Part shown: in pieces, positions 18,946 through 26,538 of the stretch
Position numbering within the stretch: position 1 is the first letter of the stretch
Layout: every line of letters begins with the position of its first letter
Source: a virus
DNA length: 64,000 nt
Direction: 5' to 3' (one strand)
Virus record (IMG/VR): IMGVR_UViG_3300008267_000364
Location: 1 to 64,000 of that record
Made by a program: the position numbers and the translations under genes
The notes under the pieces: generated by a model
Database searches by the model: none
What the model was told of the DNA's origin: nothing
What the model saw: the letters and a program-made list of their open reading frames with translations, nothing else

Positions 18946-21026
18946 TAGTTCGTACTTGCGTTAAATTGAGAATTCTTTCTATTAAATATAAGAGATTTTT
19001 GATATATTTTCTCTAAAAATGATCCAGTAGTTGTTTTAACATCTAATAGCTCTTCTACATGTATTCTATGTAGTTCGTGTGTTTGTAGTATGCATAACAT
19101 AAGTGCAATAACTCTATCTGTATTAATATCTCTATCATAAGCAATTAATTCTTTAAGTAAAGGTATTGATTTTATTGTATGTAACCTAAGTATTTTTTTA
19201 CCATCTACATCATCAATTTCATCATATAACCATTTTTTTAAATATAACTCACATTGATCTTTAATACCATTAGCACCATTACTTCCTCTATTCATGTGAA
19301 TACCAAATCCACGTTGAACATTAGAATTTTTAATAATATCTTTAATGATTCCTGGTTGTTGCCAAAGTAAATATAAAGAATTCTTTTGTTCAAAATATAC
19401 TTTTAAACCCTTTAACTGATTCTCATACAACACTTTAGCATTATAATATAAACACAATCTTCTACAGTTTTCATAAAATTGTTCTGCAGTATCGGGTCTT
19501 GAAGTATATTCAGCTACAATAACATCATGTGTTTTATCTGCTCTATAAAATCTTTTATATACAACAAAAGAACCCAAAGATCCAGAATCTGATTTATCTT
19601 GGTCATAAGGGTCACATCCTGCAATATATAAATACTCAGGAATTTGTCCATTAACTTTTTCAGGATGTTCCCAAACTACAATACATCCATTAGTAGTATG
19701 ATTTTCTCCTGATTTAGGATCTTTCTTTAAAGGAAAATCTGTAATATGAATTAACTCATCATTAGGTTTCCATTGTATTTTGTTTTCTTCACCAAAGTAT
19801 AACTCTCCTTTTTGAGCTAAACCTCTAAGACTAGGTGTATTTTCTAAATTACCTAACCATTCTAACATTTCTGGAGAACCAAATACATTACCTTTATTTC
19901 TTAAAAATGCTTCTTTCCAACTTAAAGGAAACTGTGTAGTTACATTATGTAAAGCTTTAGGATCTAAACCATTTCTAGACTTAATTCTTAAAAACTCAAT
20001 GTCATCTATAGCAGCTTCAGTATTAGAATTACCATTTTCATCAACCATTGGTTTCTTAAACCAAATAGAATTAGGATTTAAACAAAGACCCCATCTACCT
20101 TTAGCAGCAGAACTAAAAAATCCAATAGTACCTTGTGGATTAAATGGATCTTCAAAAGCTAACATGTTATACTTATCAGGATTAGTAAACATTTCATAAA
20201 AATACTTACTACCTGAATCCATATCTCCAGATGAACCAAATACTAAAGCTACTCCTGTATAAGTTGAACCATCTTTAATAAGTGGTTCAGTATATCCATA
20301 AGAATCTACAATATTAGGAAATACCCCTGCTTCATCTAATACTAACCAGTTAGCAGATAGACCTACGGCAGCAGTAGGATTATCTTTAAAAGATATTGCT
20401 TTAACTTCAGAGTTATATCCTTTCCAAACTTTAACTCCACCAATATCAGCTTGGTATCTAGCTTTAATAAAATCCTTTAAATCAGGATTACGTTGTTTTC
20501 TAAATTCAGTATTAGTATTAATAAAATTTGAATTATCAACTACCATGTTCATAGTATTCTGACTAAAAGAACTAAAGAAAGCTCCAATAACAGATTTACT
20601 ATCTGGATAAAAATAGAACTCATGAGTACATAATGCTGCAGCTTTATAAGACCAACCTTGACGTCTACCTTTTACAGCAGTCATAGACTTTTGATTTTCC
20701 TTACAGTATTCTACCATATGGAAAAACTCATAATCTAAATCTACAAACTTTGGAAATATCTTAGATTTTCTACCATTCTTTTCTCCAAGTATGGGACAAA
20801 AGTTTAAGTAAAAGAAATGTTGACCTGTTATTCTAACTCCTTTAGAATTAGTAAAACCATTAATACATTTTTCTTTAACATCAGTCCAGAAATCCATATA
20901 CTCTACAGTTCCTGGAGGAACCATTGTATACATTCCTGTATCATTAAAGATATTGGCTAAATAACTAAACTCCTTACTATCAGTAAAGAGTTCAACATAA
21001 GGTATGTAAGGATTATCATTTATCAT
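18945..21026 (-). CDS. terL: Terminase large subunit
   Basis: 693 residues. The ATPase domain shows a Walker A variant GRRQGWSYK at 120-128 and Walker B WLVLDEAG with D231-E232. The nuclease domain begins near YIAGCDPYDQ with D472, the first metal-binding acid of the RNase H-like fold. This motor packages DNA into the prohead through the portal encoded just downstream. Its length and motifs agree with crAss-like terminases. Confidence 0.93.
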   Translation of the reverse strand: MINDNPYIPYVELFTDSKEFSYLANIFNDTGMYTMVPPGTVEYMDFWTDVKEKCINGFTNSKGVRITGQHFFYLNFCPILGEKNGRKSKIFPKFVDLDYEFFHMVEYCKENQKSMTAVKGRRQGWSYKAAALCTHEFYFYPDSKSVIGAFFSSFSQNTMNMVVDNSNFINTNTEFRKQRNPDLKDFIKARYQADIGGVKVWKGYNSEVKAISFKDNPTAAVGLSANWLVLDEAGVFPNIVDSYGYTEPLIKDGSTYTGVALVFGSSGDMDSGSKYFYEMFTNPDKYNMLAFEDPFNPQGTIGFFSSAAKGRWGLCLNPNSIWFKKPMVDENGNSNTEAAIDDIEFLRIKSRNGLDPKALHNVTTQFPLSWKEAFLRNKGNVFGSPEMLEWLGNLENTPSLRGLAQKGELYFGEENKIQWKPNDELIHITDFPLKKDPKSGENHTTNGCIVVWEHPEKVNGQIPEYLYIAGCDPYDQDKSDSGSLGSFVVYKRFYRADKTHDVIVAEYTSRPDTAEQFYENCRRLCLYYNAKVLYENQLKGLKVYFEQKNSLYLLWQQPGIIKDIIKNSNVQRGFGIHMNRGSNGANGIKDQCELYLKKWLYDEIDDVDGKKILRLHTIKSIPLLKELIAYDRDINTDRVIALMLCILQTHELHRIHVEELLDVKTTTGSFLEKIYQKSLIFNRKNSQFNASTN

Positions 21027-21028
21027 AA

Positions 21029-21550
21029 TTATTTATTTTCAAATAAACCTAATGTAGCATTACCTCTAATCTTATCTCCTGTAGATTGTTCTTTCATACA
21101 GTTATCAAAAGCAGATTGAATAGCTTCTTGCATTTTAGGCATATCTATTACAGCTTTCTGAATTTTAGTTACAGTATCTTCATTGTAATCTACATTTCTA
21201 AAAAACTCTTCCATCTTAACAATAGATTCTTGAACAGATCTAAATAACTTCATTGCTGGAGTTGTATTAATCTTTTCAAAAATAGCAATACATTCTTTAA
21301 CTTGATCATTAACTACAAACTTACTATCTTTAAGTATGTGTTCAACAATTAACTTATGTTTATCATTAGAAGAATGTTGAAAAAAAGGTGATTTAAAAGC
21401 AGAATAAAACCATACATATTGCATGACTTTAAAAGATTCTACTTTACCTTTAGATTTATCATTTTCATATAATGATTTAAATGGTTCAATAATTAAACAC
21501 TCTGGTGCAACAATTATCTTACCATCTTTAAGATCTATTATTTTTATCAT
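21029..21550 (-). CDS. Conserved protein upstream of terminase (173 aa)
   Basis: 173 residues, helical in the second half (SVQESIVKMEEFFRNVDYNEDTVTKIQKAVIDMPKMQEAIQ). It starts MIKIIDLKDGKIIVAPECL and contains VMQYVWFYSAFKSPFFQHS. It ends two bases before the terminase start codon. Position would suit a small terminase subunit, but I see no helix-turn-helix signature, so this is only a possibility. Confidence 0.55.
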   Translation of the reverse strand: MIKIIDLKDGKIIVAPECLIIEPFKSLYENDKSKGKVESFKVMQYVWFYSAFKSPFFQHSSNDKHKLIVEHILKDSKFVVNDQVKECIAIFEKINTTPAMKLFRSVQESIVKMEEFFRNVDYNEDTVTKIQKAVIDMPKMQEAIQSAFDNCMKEQSTGDKIRGNATLGLFENK

Positions 21551-21669
21551 AAATAAACTATTAATCTAGTTAATATTACAGCTTTCATTTTAGATATAAT
21601 AAGAGCTAACTCAGGATCTTTTTCATTTTGTAGTATTTGAAACAATTCTATGTATTCTGTATATTTCAT
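21547..21669 (-). CDS. Very small ORF (40 aa) in an ATGA chain
   Basis: Reads MKYTEYIELFQILQNEKDPE and then a hydrophobic LALIISKMKAVILTRLIVYL end. Both its ends share ATGA overlaps with the neighbouring genes, which is strong evidence that it is translated. The C-terminal half could lie in a membrane. Function unknown. Confidence 0.55.
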   Translation of the reverse strand: MKYTEYIELFQILQNEKDPELALIISKMKAVILTRLIVYL

Positions 21670-21935
21670 TTTGTTAATCCTTTAATTGTTAATGGTAAAA
21701 AATATTCATCTCTAATTTCACTATAAGGTTTATTAATCTTGTAAAACTCATTATCATATTTAGCAGTAGTAAACTTTTTAACTACAATACCTTTACTATT
21801 TACATGTTCTTCTATTTGAAGTTTATCTAATTCAAATAACTTCTTTTGAAATACTCTCATAGGTACATACCTAGCAATAGATTTACCTGTTTCAGGTAAA
21901 GGGTATTGACTTATGACTTCAAATTCTACTACCAT
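21666..21935 (-). CDS. Hypothetical protein (89 aa)
   Basis: 89 residues, mixed charge, starting MVVEFEVISQYPLPETGKSIARYVPMR. No membrane segment or known motif. It overlaps genes on both sides, so it belongs to the same small-gene operon leading into terminase. Confidence 0.5.
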   Translation of the reverse strand: MVVEFEVISQYPLPETGKSIARYVPMRVFQKKLFELDKLQIEEHVNSKGIVVKKFTTAKYDNEFYKINKPYSEIRDEYFLPLTIKGLTK

Positions 21936-22129
21936 TTTCCTTCAGGACATTTAGAATATTCTGATCTAGTTTTACTAATTAGTGGACAACCACATTTTTG
22001 ACAAATATTATTCTTATTATATGGACATTCTGCACAAATAATAGCTCTATCCATAGCTTTCTTTTCAACTTCAGGTTTAGACCAAACTACATTAGTCCAC
22101 CCATTAAGTATTTCTTTTAACTTTGACAT
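21929..22129 (-). CDS. Small zinc-ribbon protein (66 aa)
   Basis: 66 residues with paired cysteines CAECPYNKNNICQKCGCPL and a later KCPEGKW, a clear Cys4-type zinc-binding pattern. This small family is common in phages and Bacteroidetes mobile DNA. It may bind nucleic acid or a polymerase subunit; the role is not established here. Confidence 0.65.
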   Translation of the reverse strand: MSKLKEILNGWTNVVWSKPEVEKKAMDRAIICAECPYNKNNICQKCGCPLISKTRSEYSKCPEGKW

Positions 22130-22325
22130 AATCTTGATTATAAGCTGTAGGTCTAAACTTACCTAAATATATTAATTGAATTACTTTACCTTCTCTCTTA
22201 GACATAGTATCTCTAATTACCCTAAATTGTGAATCTACAATTCTTTCAATTTCCATACTAGAAATATCAGGATAAATAACTTTTATTTCTTTAACTATCT
22301 CTTCATATAACTCATTATCTATCAT
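22104..22325 (-). CDS. Conserved phage protein, possible DNA-binding (73 aa)
   Basis: 73 residues. The pattern ISSMEIERIVDSQFRVIRDTMSKREGKVIQLIYLGKFRP resembles a small family common in Bacteroidetes phages in which a conserved IVxSQFxxxxDxM helix is followed by LxYxGKF. A HU-like architecture is possible but unproven. It overlaps genes on both sides. Confidence 0.55.
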   Translation of the reverse strand: MIDNELYEEIVKEIKVIYPDISSMEIERIVDSQFRVIRDTMSKREGKVIQLIYLGKFRPTAYNQDYVKVKRNT

Positions 22326-22642
22326 ACAAAAGTTAAGTTTAAAGAATCATGTTTAAGGATGTGTAGTAGCTTAGGATTTACATTAAGTGTAATCCTATCT
22401 ACAGGAATAAGAATCTTCTTTTCTTTTAACTTCTTAATATAATTATTAAAGTTAAACTTATCCATATTTAAATGCATCCTAACATCAGTGCGAGTATCTT
22501 TATCTAATTTACTTATTTGCTTATCAGCAATAACAATTAAAATATCAATCTCTTTAGATGTTAAGTTACCTATAATAGGATTAATCATTTTAATGAAAAT
22601 CTTATTTTTATCTTTACTTGGTAAATTAAGTTTGAATTCCAT
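22322..22642 (-). CDS. Winged-helix-like regulatory candidate (106 aa)
   Basis: 106 residues. The core NLTSKEIDILIVIADKQI, then DVRMHLNMDKFNFNNYIKKLKEKKIL, has the helix-turn-helix order of a winged-helix protein and the LTxxExxIL start typical of MarR-like folds. A role in late transcription or recruitment is an inference. Four-base overlap with the downstream gene. Confidence 0.5.
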   Translation of the reverse strand: MEFKLNLPSKDKNKIFIKMINPIIGNLTSKEIDILIVIADKQISKLDKDTRTDVRMHLNMDKFNFNNYIKKLKEKKILIPVDRITLNVNPKLLHILKHDSLNLTFV

Positions 22643-22980
22643 TAATCAGTATATCCTAAATTAATTAAATCTTTAACATTAGGTGCATTTACATATTCTG
22701 TTTTAACAGTATTACCCAATATGCAATATTTAATAAGTTCTTGATAACAAGAATCTTGAGCATCTTCAAGAGTAATAATATTTAAATTATATTTTTTCCT
22801 AATGCTTACATAAGCAACATCATTTTGAGTATAAATAAATTTAAAAAGAATTTCATTATTATCAGTTATTGTTTCAGAAATACTAAATGTACCTCTATTA
22901 GGTTTTGATCTAACTGTAGAGTTAGCTTCAGTGTTTACTATTTGTAAAAACCGGTCCATATATTCTTTTGTAATTTTCAT
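22642..22980 (-). CDS. Hypothetical protein, possibly leaderless (112 aa)
   Basis: 112 residues, starting MKITKEYMDRFLQIVNTEANSTVRSKPNRG. No domain recognised. A near-perfect promoter ends only four bases before the ATG, so its mRNA may have almost no leader. It opens the small-gene operon that runs towards terminase. Confidence 0.55.
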   Translation of the reverse strand: MKITKEYMDRFLQIVNTEANSTVRSKPNRGTFSISETITDNNEILFKFIYTQNDVAYVSIRKKYNLNIITLEDAQDSCYQELIKYCILGNTVKTEYVNAPNVKDLINLGYTD

Positions 22981-22984
22981 ACAT

Positions 22985-23016
22985 CAAATATAACTGATTT
23001 AGTTATTATAACCAAA
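22985..23016 (-). promoter_or_regulatory. Consensus Bacteroidetes promoter opening the late operon
   Basis: On the minus strand TTTG (23016-23013), 20 bases, then TATATTTG (22992-22985), an exact match to TTTG-N19/21-TAnnTTTG. The last 12 spacer bases, AACTAAATCAGT, recur in the promoter at 15032-15063. Confidence 0.75.
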
Positions 23017-23330
23017 TTTATTATTAAGACATAATAAACCCCTTCAGTTTTTACACCTAATGATGGATTAATTATAAATTTATATCTATCTGTCTTAAAC
23101 CCTTCTGAGTAAACTCAGCGATTGCAAACTTTATTCCTGTTAATTCAGGAGGATACTTCATACCTGATGTTGCAACTATAGACTTTCATTTATAATCTTT
23201 TTTGTACCTATCGGAGAAACCTCATCTGCTATCAATCTCTATTATTTCAAGAGTGCGGATTACTATCCAACTTCTAACCAGGTTTTAACTTATGAGGTAT
23301 TACCCTGGTGACTTATTTTGCAATAAGAGT
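23000..23330 (-). ncRNA. Candidate ~330-nt structured RNA
   Basis: A non-coding stretch, richer in GC than the neighbouring sequence, with a consensus promoter at its upstream end. Visible helices: CTGAG/CTCAG (23105-23109 with 23114-23118), TCCTG/CAGGA (23135-23139 with 23146-23150), ACCAGG/CCTGGT (23277-23282 with 23304-23309) and ACCTCAT/ATGAGGT (23219-23225 with 23292-23298). The last two cross, so together they would form a pseudoknot. No reading frame of any length fits. I do not recognise the family; the 3' end is uncertain and may run into the next operon. Confidence 0.5.
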
Positions 23331-23335
23331 ACATA

Positions 23336-23371
23336 CAAATATAAGCTTTTGTAAGGACTTTTGCAAATATA
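23336..23371 (-). promoter_or_regulatory. Consensus promoter for the structured RNA
   Basis: On the minus strand TATATTTG (23371-23364) supplies a TTTG -33 box; 20 bases later a second TATATTTG (23343-23336) forms the -7 box. Transcription would start near 23330, at the beginning of the structured RNA candidate and downstream of the stop of the gene at 23381. Confidence 0.75.
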
Positions 23372-23380
23372 AAATGTTAA

Positions 23381-23590
23381 TTATTCAGTATCTGCAATAG
23401 GACTAGTACCTGTAAGTAAGTAAAATTTATTAATATTTTCTAAGTTAATTAAATTTTGATTAAGATGATCCATATCTTCATAATCTAACTTATCATTATA
23501 TCTCTTTCTAGTAACTCCCATCTTAAGATAAACAATACCTTCTGAAGATATACCTTTAATTTCATGTGATTTAAAATTCTTTGATTTCAT
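23381..23590 (-). CDS. Hypothetical protein (69 aa)
   Basis: 69 residues, basic N-terminus (MKSKNFKSHEIKGISSEGIVYLKMGVTRKRYNDKLDYED). No motif recognised. Its start abuts the stop of the gene upstream with a one-base overlap. Confidence 0.5.
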   Translation of the reverse strand: MKSKNFKSHEIKGISSEGIVYLKMGVTRKRYNDKLDYEDMDHLNQNLINLENINKFYLLTGTSPIADTE

Positions 23591-24087
23591 TATTTAATAT
23601 CTAATTGTTTCATAAGTTTAATTAATTCAGATTTATTTTTAATAGTTCCATTAAATTTTTTTGTTTGCCCTCCATTACTAGGATTTCTTCCATCTATATG
23701 AACTTTCATGTTTTCATCAAGAGATAATCTATATTTCCAATTACCTAATGGATGCCACATTTCTTCAGCATCAAGTATAAGTTTATCCCATTCCCACCAA
23801 GCTCCATCATATTGATTACTTAATTTCCAACCTAAACTTTCTATATCAGATTGATCTAGGTATTTAATTCTGATACAAGTTAAGTCTTCATATTTACAAG
23901 CCATATCTTGATAATTTAAATTTCTTAATAAATCATATTCTGTAAAATGCTTTAAATGATTTTCTTTAGATGGACTATTCCAAGTATCCAATGTTACTTG
24001 AACCCAAGAATCTTCTTTAGATTTATATTCAAATTCAAATCCATAATGTAGGTCTTTTAATGTAGGTGTGTAATATTTATTTTCCAT
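23590..24087 (-). CDS. Hypothetical protein (165 aa)
   Basis: 165 residues, Trp- and Tyr-rich (HYGFEFEYKSKEDSWVQVTLDTW, WKLSNQYDGAWWEWDKLIL). It contains YTPTLKDLHYGFEFEY near the start, a pattern seen in other phage hypothetical proteins. No catalytic motif found. Confidence 0.55.
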   Translation of the reverse strand: MENKYYTPTLKDLHYGFEFEYKSKEDSWVQVTLDTWNSPSKENHLKHFTEYDLLRNLNYQDMACKYEDLTCIRIKYLDQSDIESLGWKLSNQYDGAWWEWDKLILDAEEMWHPLGNWKYRLSLDENMKVHIDGRNPSNGGQTKKFNGTIKNKSELIKLMKQLDIK

Positions 24088-24199
24088 TTATTACAATATT
24101 ATTATTATCATTTATTTCCCAAATTGAATTATCTCCTAAGATAACTTCAATAGGTTTATCTTCCCAAAACTGTTGTTGTTGATATTCATCATTACTCAT
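24077..24199 (-). CDS. Very small acidic ORF (40 aa)
   Basis: Reads MSNDEYQQQQFWEDKPIEVI then LGDNSIWEINDNNNIVINGK. It overlaps the start of the next gene by 11 bases, which suggests coupled translation. Function unknown. Confidence 0.45.
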   Translation of the reverse strand: MSNDEYQQQQFWEDKPIEVILGDNSIWEINDNNNIVINGK

Positions 24200-24200
24200 A

Positions 24201-24250
24201 TTACCACTTATTACTGATTATTAGCACTTATTACCACTTATTACCACTTA
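24201..24250. repeat. Five tandem 10-bp repeats
   Basis: Consecutive decamers TTACCACTTA, TTACTGATTA, TTAGCACTTA, TTACCACTTA, TTACCACTTA with no spacer. The last copy includes the stop codon of the gene at 24241-24465. They could be slippage copies of that gene's end, or iteron-like protein-binding sites. Confidence 0.75.
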
Positions 24251-24465
24251 AATAAATTATCATCTTTAGGTTTAGTCATATTTTCTATATATTCAAATAT
24301 TAATCTTTTTCTACATTCTAAGTAAGCTTTACCTGAACCTTCTATTCTAGAACAAGGTCTAATAATATCTATATAATCAGGTAAAGATAATTCATATTCT
24401 TTATCACCTACCTCTAAAGTAACATGTTCTTCAGTAGGTGTTCTATATTTTACTAATACTTCCAT
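24241..24465 (-). CDS. Hypothetical protein (74 aa)
   Basis: 74 residues (MEVLVKYRTPTEEHVTLEVGDKEYELSLPDYID at the start, ending PKDDNLFKW). No motif recognised. It is the first minus-strand gene of the divergent region, and its stop lies in a short tandem repeat. Confidence 0.5.
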   Translation of the reverse strand: MEVLVKYRTPTEEHVTLEVGDKEYELSLPDYIDIIRPCSRIEGSGKAYLECRKRLIFEYIENMTKPKDDNLFKW

Positions 24466-24666
24466 ACTCTAAAAGTAACTAATAACTACCTTATAACCAA
24501 ATAATTATTGATTACAATGGGGTACATGCATATGGCTTTTTTAAAATTTTTTTGTAAAATTTTTTTGAAAAATTTGTGTAGGTGAAGATTTGGGGCAGCC
24601 CCAAAACACCCTCCCTCCATAAATTTAGCAGGAAAACAATTCCGTTTTCCTATAAAAACTATCATT
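24466..24666. promoter_or_regulatory. Divergent intergenic region with two perfect inverted repeats
   Basis: This 200-base gap separates the minus-strand late block from the plus-strand early block. It holds long A/T runs (24537-24575) and two perfect hairpins, TTTGGGG-CAG-CCCCAAA (24589-24605) and GGAAAAC/GTTTTCC with a 6-base loop (24631-24650). I see no clean consensus promoter for the plus strand. Operator, RNA leader or origin functions are all possible. Confidence 0.5.
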
Positions 24667-24891
24667 ATGGAAGCAATTATTTTACACATCAGCAAGTCAG
24701 GTAAATCTGCATTAGTTACTACAACAGTTGAAATGGGTGACATTATGCAAACTTTAAATGGGTTTGTAGGATTAAATCCTAAAAAAGAATACACTCTTAA
24801 ACAGGTATTAGATATACCTGCTACTAAAGTGCGTTCTGAATCTCGTAAATCTGAAGACGGAACTGAATTCTCATTCCTGATATTTGAGTAG
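24667..24891 (+). CDS. First early protein (74 aa), unknown
   Basis: 74 residues, beginning MEAIILHISKSGKSALVTTTVEMGD. No known motif; it looks like a small alpha/beta protein. It has several CGT arginine codons, suggesting high expression, and is first on the early strand. The stop codon is TAG and lies inside a strong hairpin with a GAAA loop. Confidence 0.6.
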   Translation: MEAIILHISKSGKSALVTTTVEMGDIMQTLNGFVGLNPKKEYTLKQVLDIPATKVRSESRKSEDGTEFSFLIFE

Positions 24892-25006
24892 GTAGCGAAA
24901 GCTACTTACTTAAATCTATATATTGACTAACAAACAATATATATTACAAATTATATACATACTTGGACTTCGGAGACCATTTACACCAACCTGTTAGGTG
25001 GTATGT
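24889..25006 (+). ncRNA. Structured intergenic RNA segment with three helices
   Basis: Three hairpins in 120 bases: a 10-bp stem with GAAA loop across the stop codon (24889-24912), TATATATTG/CAATATATA (24917-24943), and an outer ACATAC/GTATGT stem (24957-24962 with 25001-25006) enclosing CCAACCT/AGGTGG. It may stabilise the early mRNA or regulate the gene that follows. No known family recognised. Confidence 0.4.
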
Positions 25007-25056
25007 ATTACTTTACAAAACACAAACTATTATTAACTTTTTAAAACCTAGAAATC

Positions 25057-25239
25057 ATGACAATTCAAGAAGAATTAAACCAAGTTAGAATAGAAAAACA
25101 AAGAGAAAATTTTTATAAACTATTCAATAAATTAAATAATATCTGTAAAGAAGAATCAGATATGGATATTTATGAAGTATTAAAACAATATGATATATTA
25201 TCAGATAATGCATTTAGTATTATTTGGAAATTAACATAA
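25057..25239 (+). CDS. Small early protein (60 aa)
   Basis: 60 residues, helical and charged (MTIQEELNQVRIEKQRENFYKLFNKLNNICKEES). Preceded by CCTAGAAATC, a leader shared with several early genes. Function unknown. Confidence 0.55.
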   Translation: MTIQEELNQVRIEKQRENFYKLFNKLNNICKEESDMDIYEVLKQYDILSDNAFSIIWKLT

Positions 25240-25253
25240 ATTATAAACAAATA

Positions 25254-25429
25254 CATTTAATAATAAAGTAGTCATAAACAAGTGCTTTTAGCTTTGTGAT
25301 GTGAGGTAGTATATTCCTTTATTATTAAATGTTTTTAATGCACCACAACTCACTTCCCAAATGTGAGCAGTTGTAATGAACATTGTGCTGTGCTTTTAGT
25401 AGCTAGGTTAAATCACTTCATTACAACTG
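25254..25429 (+). ncRNA. Structured intergenic RNA or regulatory element
   Basis: A 240-base gap contains two long perfect inverted repeats: a 15-bp stem CATTTAATAATAAAG / CTTTATTATTAAATG (25254-25268 with 25317-25331) and a 13-bp stem CAGTTGTAATGAA / TTCATTACAACTG (25368-25380 with 25417-25429). A smaller CTCAC/GTGAG hairpin and an alternative CAACT/AGTTG pairing compete with the second stem. The word GTGCTTTTAG occurs twice (near 25282 and 25391). The layout resembles a small RNA or switch; no family recognised. Confidence 0.45.
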
Positions 25430-25480
25430 AGTGCTTAATATTAAATCAAACAATTAACTAACAACTAAAAACTAGAAATC

Positions 25481-25558
25481 ATGTTACACATTACAATCTT
25501 AACAATCATTGCAATTACATTTATTTACTGTGGATACAAAACAATATTAGACAAATAA
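25481..25558 (+). CDS. Tiny membrane peptide (25 aa)
   Basis: Reads MLHITILTIIAITFIYCGYK then TILDK. It is almost entirely a single hydrophobic segment. The start is supported by the shared leader ACTAGAAATC directly before the ATG. It may insert in the host inner membrane early in infection. Confidence 0.45.
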   Translation: MLHITILTIIAITFIYCGYKTILDK

Positions 25559-25567
25559 CTAGAAATC

Positions 25568-25741
25568 ATGGATACAACAACAATATTAAATATTATCACA
25601 ATACTTGATAATAGAATAGACATTCATCCTTATGCTGATAAAGGTATAACAGATAGTGAATGGATTATTGCTTTTAGAAATCATTTACAAAATTATATTG
25701 AACAACAACTTAATGCAGCAGAATTACAGTCAGAAGAATAG
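25568..25741 (+). CDS. Small acidic protein (57 aa)
   Basis: 57 residues, starting MDTTTILNIITILDNRIDIH and ending QLNAAELQSEE. It has the shared ACTAGAAATC leader and its TAG stop lies in the loop of a terminator hairpin. Function unknown. Confidence 0.55.
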   Translation: MDTTTILNIITILDNRIDIHPYADKGITDSEWIIAFRNHLQNYIEQQLNAAELQSEE

Positions 25742-25756
25742 TCTTCTGACTTTTTT
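25729..25756 (+). terminator. Intrinsic terminator overlapping a stop codon
   Basis: A perfect 9-bp stem GTCAGAAGA / TCTTCTGAC with a 4-base loop is followed directly by TTTTTT. Confidence 0.9.
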
Positions 25757-25780
25757 ATTAATCAATTAAAACTATCAACT

Positions 25781-26188
25781 ATGAAAATATTAATTAACAA
25801 ATGTCATGGCGGATATAGTATATCTGCTAATGCTCTTAGTATGTATGCTGATAAGAAAGGTTTAAAATATTCTGTTAAAAATGAATATTTACCTTTTCTT
25901 GATCTTGCAGATGGTACTAGTTTAAGTTTTTACAATATAGAACGCAATGACCCAACACTTATAGAAGTTTTTGAAGAATTAGGTTCTGAAGATTTCTCAG
26001 GTATTTGTGCTGAAGTATCTATTGTAGAAATTCCTGACAATGCTCAATATAAAATAAGTGAGTATGATGGTAAAGAATGGATAGAACAAATATGGATTGA
26101 AGTTACTTTAGATGAACTTAAAAATGGTTTATCTGTAGAACAACTATCAATGGTTTTTAAAGGATGTGATATTAAACTTAAACATTAA
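25781..26188 (+). CDS. Conserved phage protein, function unknown (135 aa)
   Basis: 135 residues. The start MKILINKCHGGYSISANALSMYADKKG, then NDPTLIEVFEELGSED, AEVSIVEIPDNAQYKISEYDGKEWI, is a pattern found in a protein family spread across many unrelated tailed phages. The family has no known function. It is probably monocistronic, following a terminator. Confidence 0.65.
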   Translation: MKILINKCHGGYSISANALSMYADKKGLKYSVKNEYLPFLDLADGTSLSFYNIERNDPTLIEVFEELGSEDFSGICAEVSIVEIPDNAQYKISEYDGKEWIEQIWIEVTLDELKNGLSVEQLSMVFKGCDIKLKH

Positions 26189-26232
26189 TTTAAAACCAAT
26201 TTAATTATTAACCAACTTAAAATCAATAGATT

Positions 26233-26427
26233 ATGAATACATCTCAAAAAACAACTAAAACAGGTAAACCTATTATCAATAGAAAATCTAAACTACCTGA
26301 ATTCTCATTATCAGTACATACTAGAATAATGAGAATTAAAAAAGAATTAGGTATTGTAAACAATAAACCAACAGATGAACAAAGATGGGATATGATTATT
26401 AATGAAATTAAAAACTTACAACAATGA
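26233..26427 (+). CDS. Small basic early protein (64 aa)
   Basis: 64 residues, Lys/Thr-rich start (MNTSQKTTKTGKPIINRKSK) then a helix (RIMRIKKELGIVNNKPTDEQRW). Could bind nucleic acid. It shares an ATGA overlap with the next small gene. Confidence 0.5.
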   Translation: MNTSQKTTKTGKPIINRKSKLPEFSLSVHTRIMRIKKELGIVNNKPTDEQRWDMIINEIKNLQQ

Positions 26428-26519
26428 AAGAATTAGCATTCAAATCAGAAGAACATATGCTTTTATGTCAAATAATATTGGTAGAACAAGCATATTTAAG
26501 ATTATTATTATTCAATTAA
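26424..26519 (+). CDS. Tiny ORF (31 aa) coupled by ATGA
   Basis: Reads MKELAFKSEEHMLLCQIILV then EQAYLRLLLFN. The ATGA overlap with the preceding gene supports translation. Unknown role. Confidence 0.4.
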   Translation: MKELAFKSEEHMLLCQIILVEQAYLRLLLFN

Positions 26520-26538
26520 CAACTAAACAAAAACTATC

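Noticed and set aside
24486-24794. Minus-strand ORF of 102 residues over the divergent region
   Set aside because: It runs through two hairpins and antisense to the first early gene; its sequence is low complexity and unlike a protein family.
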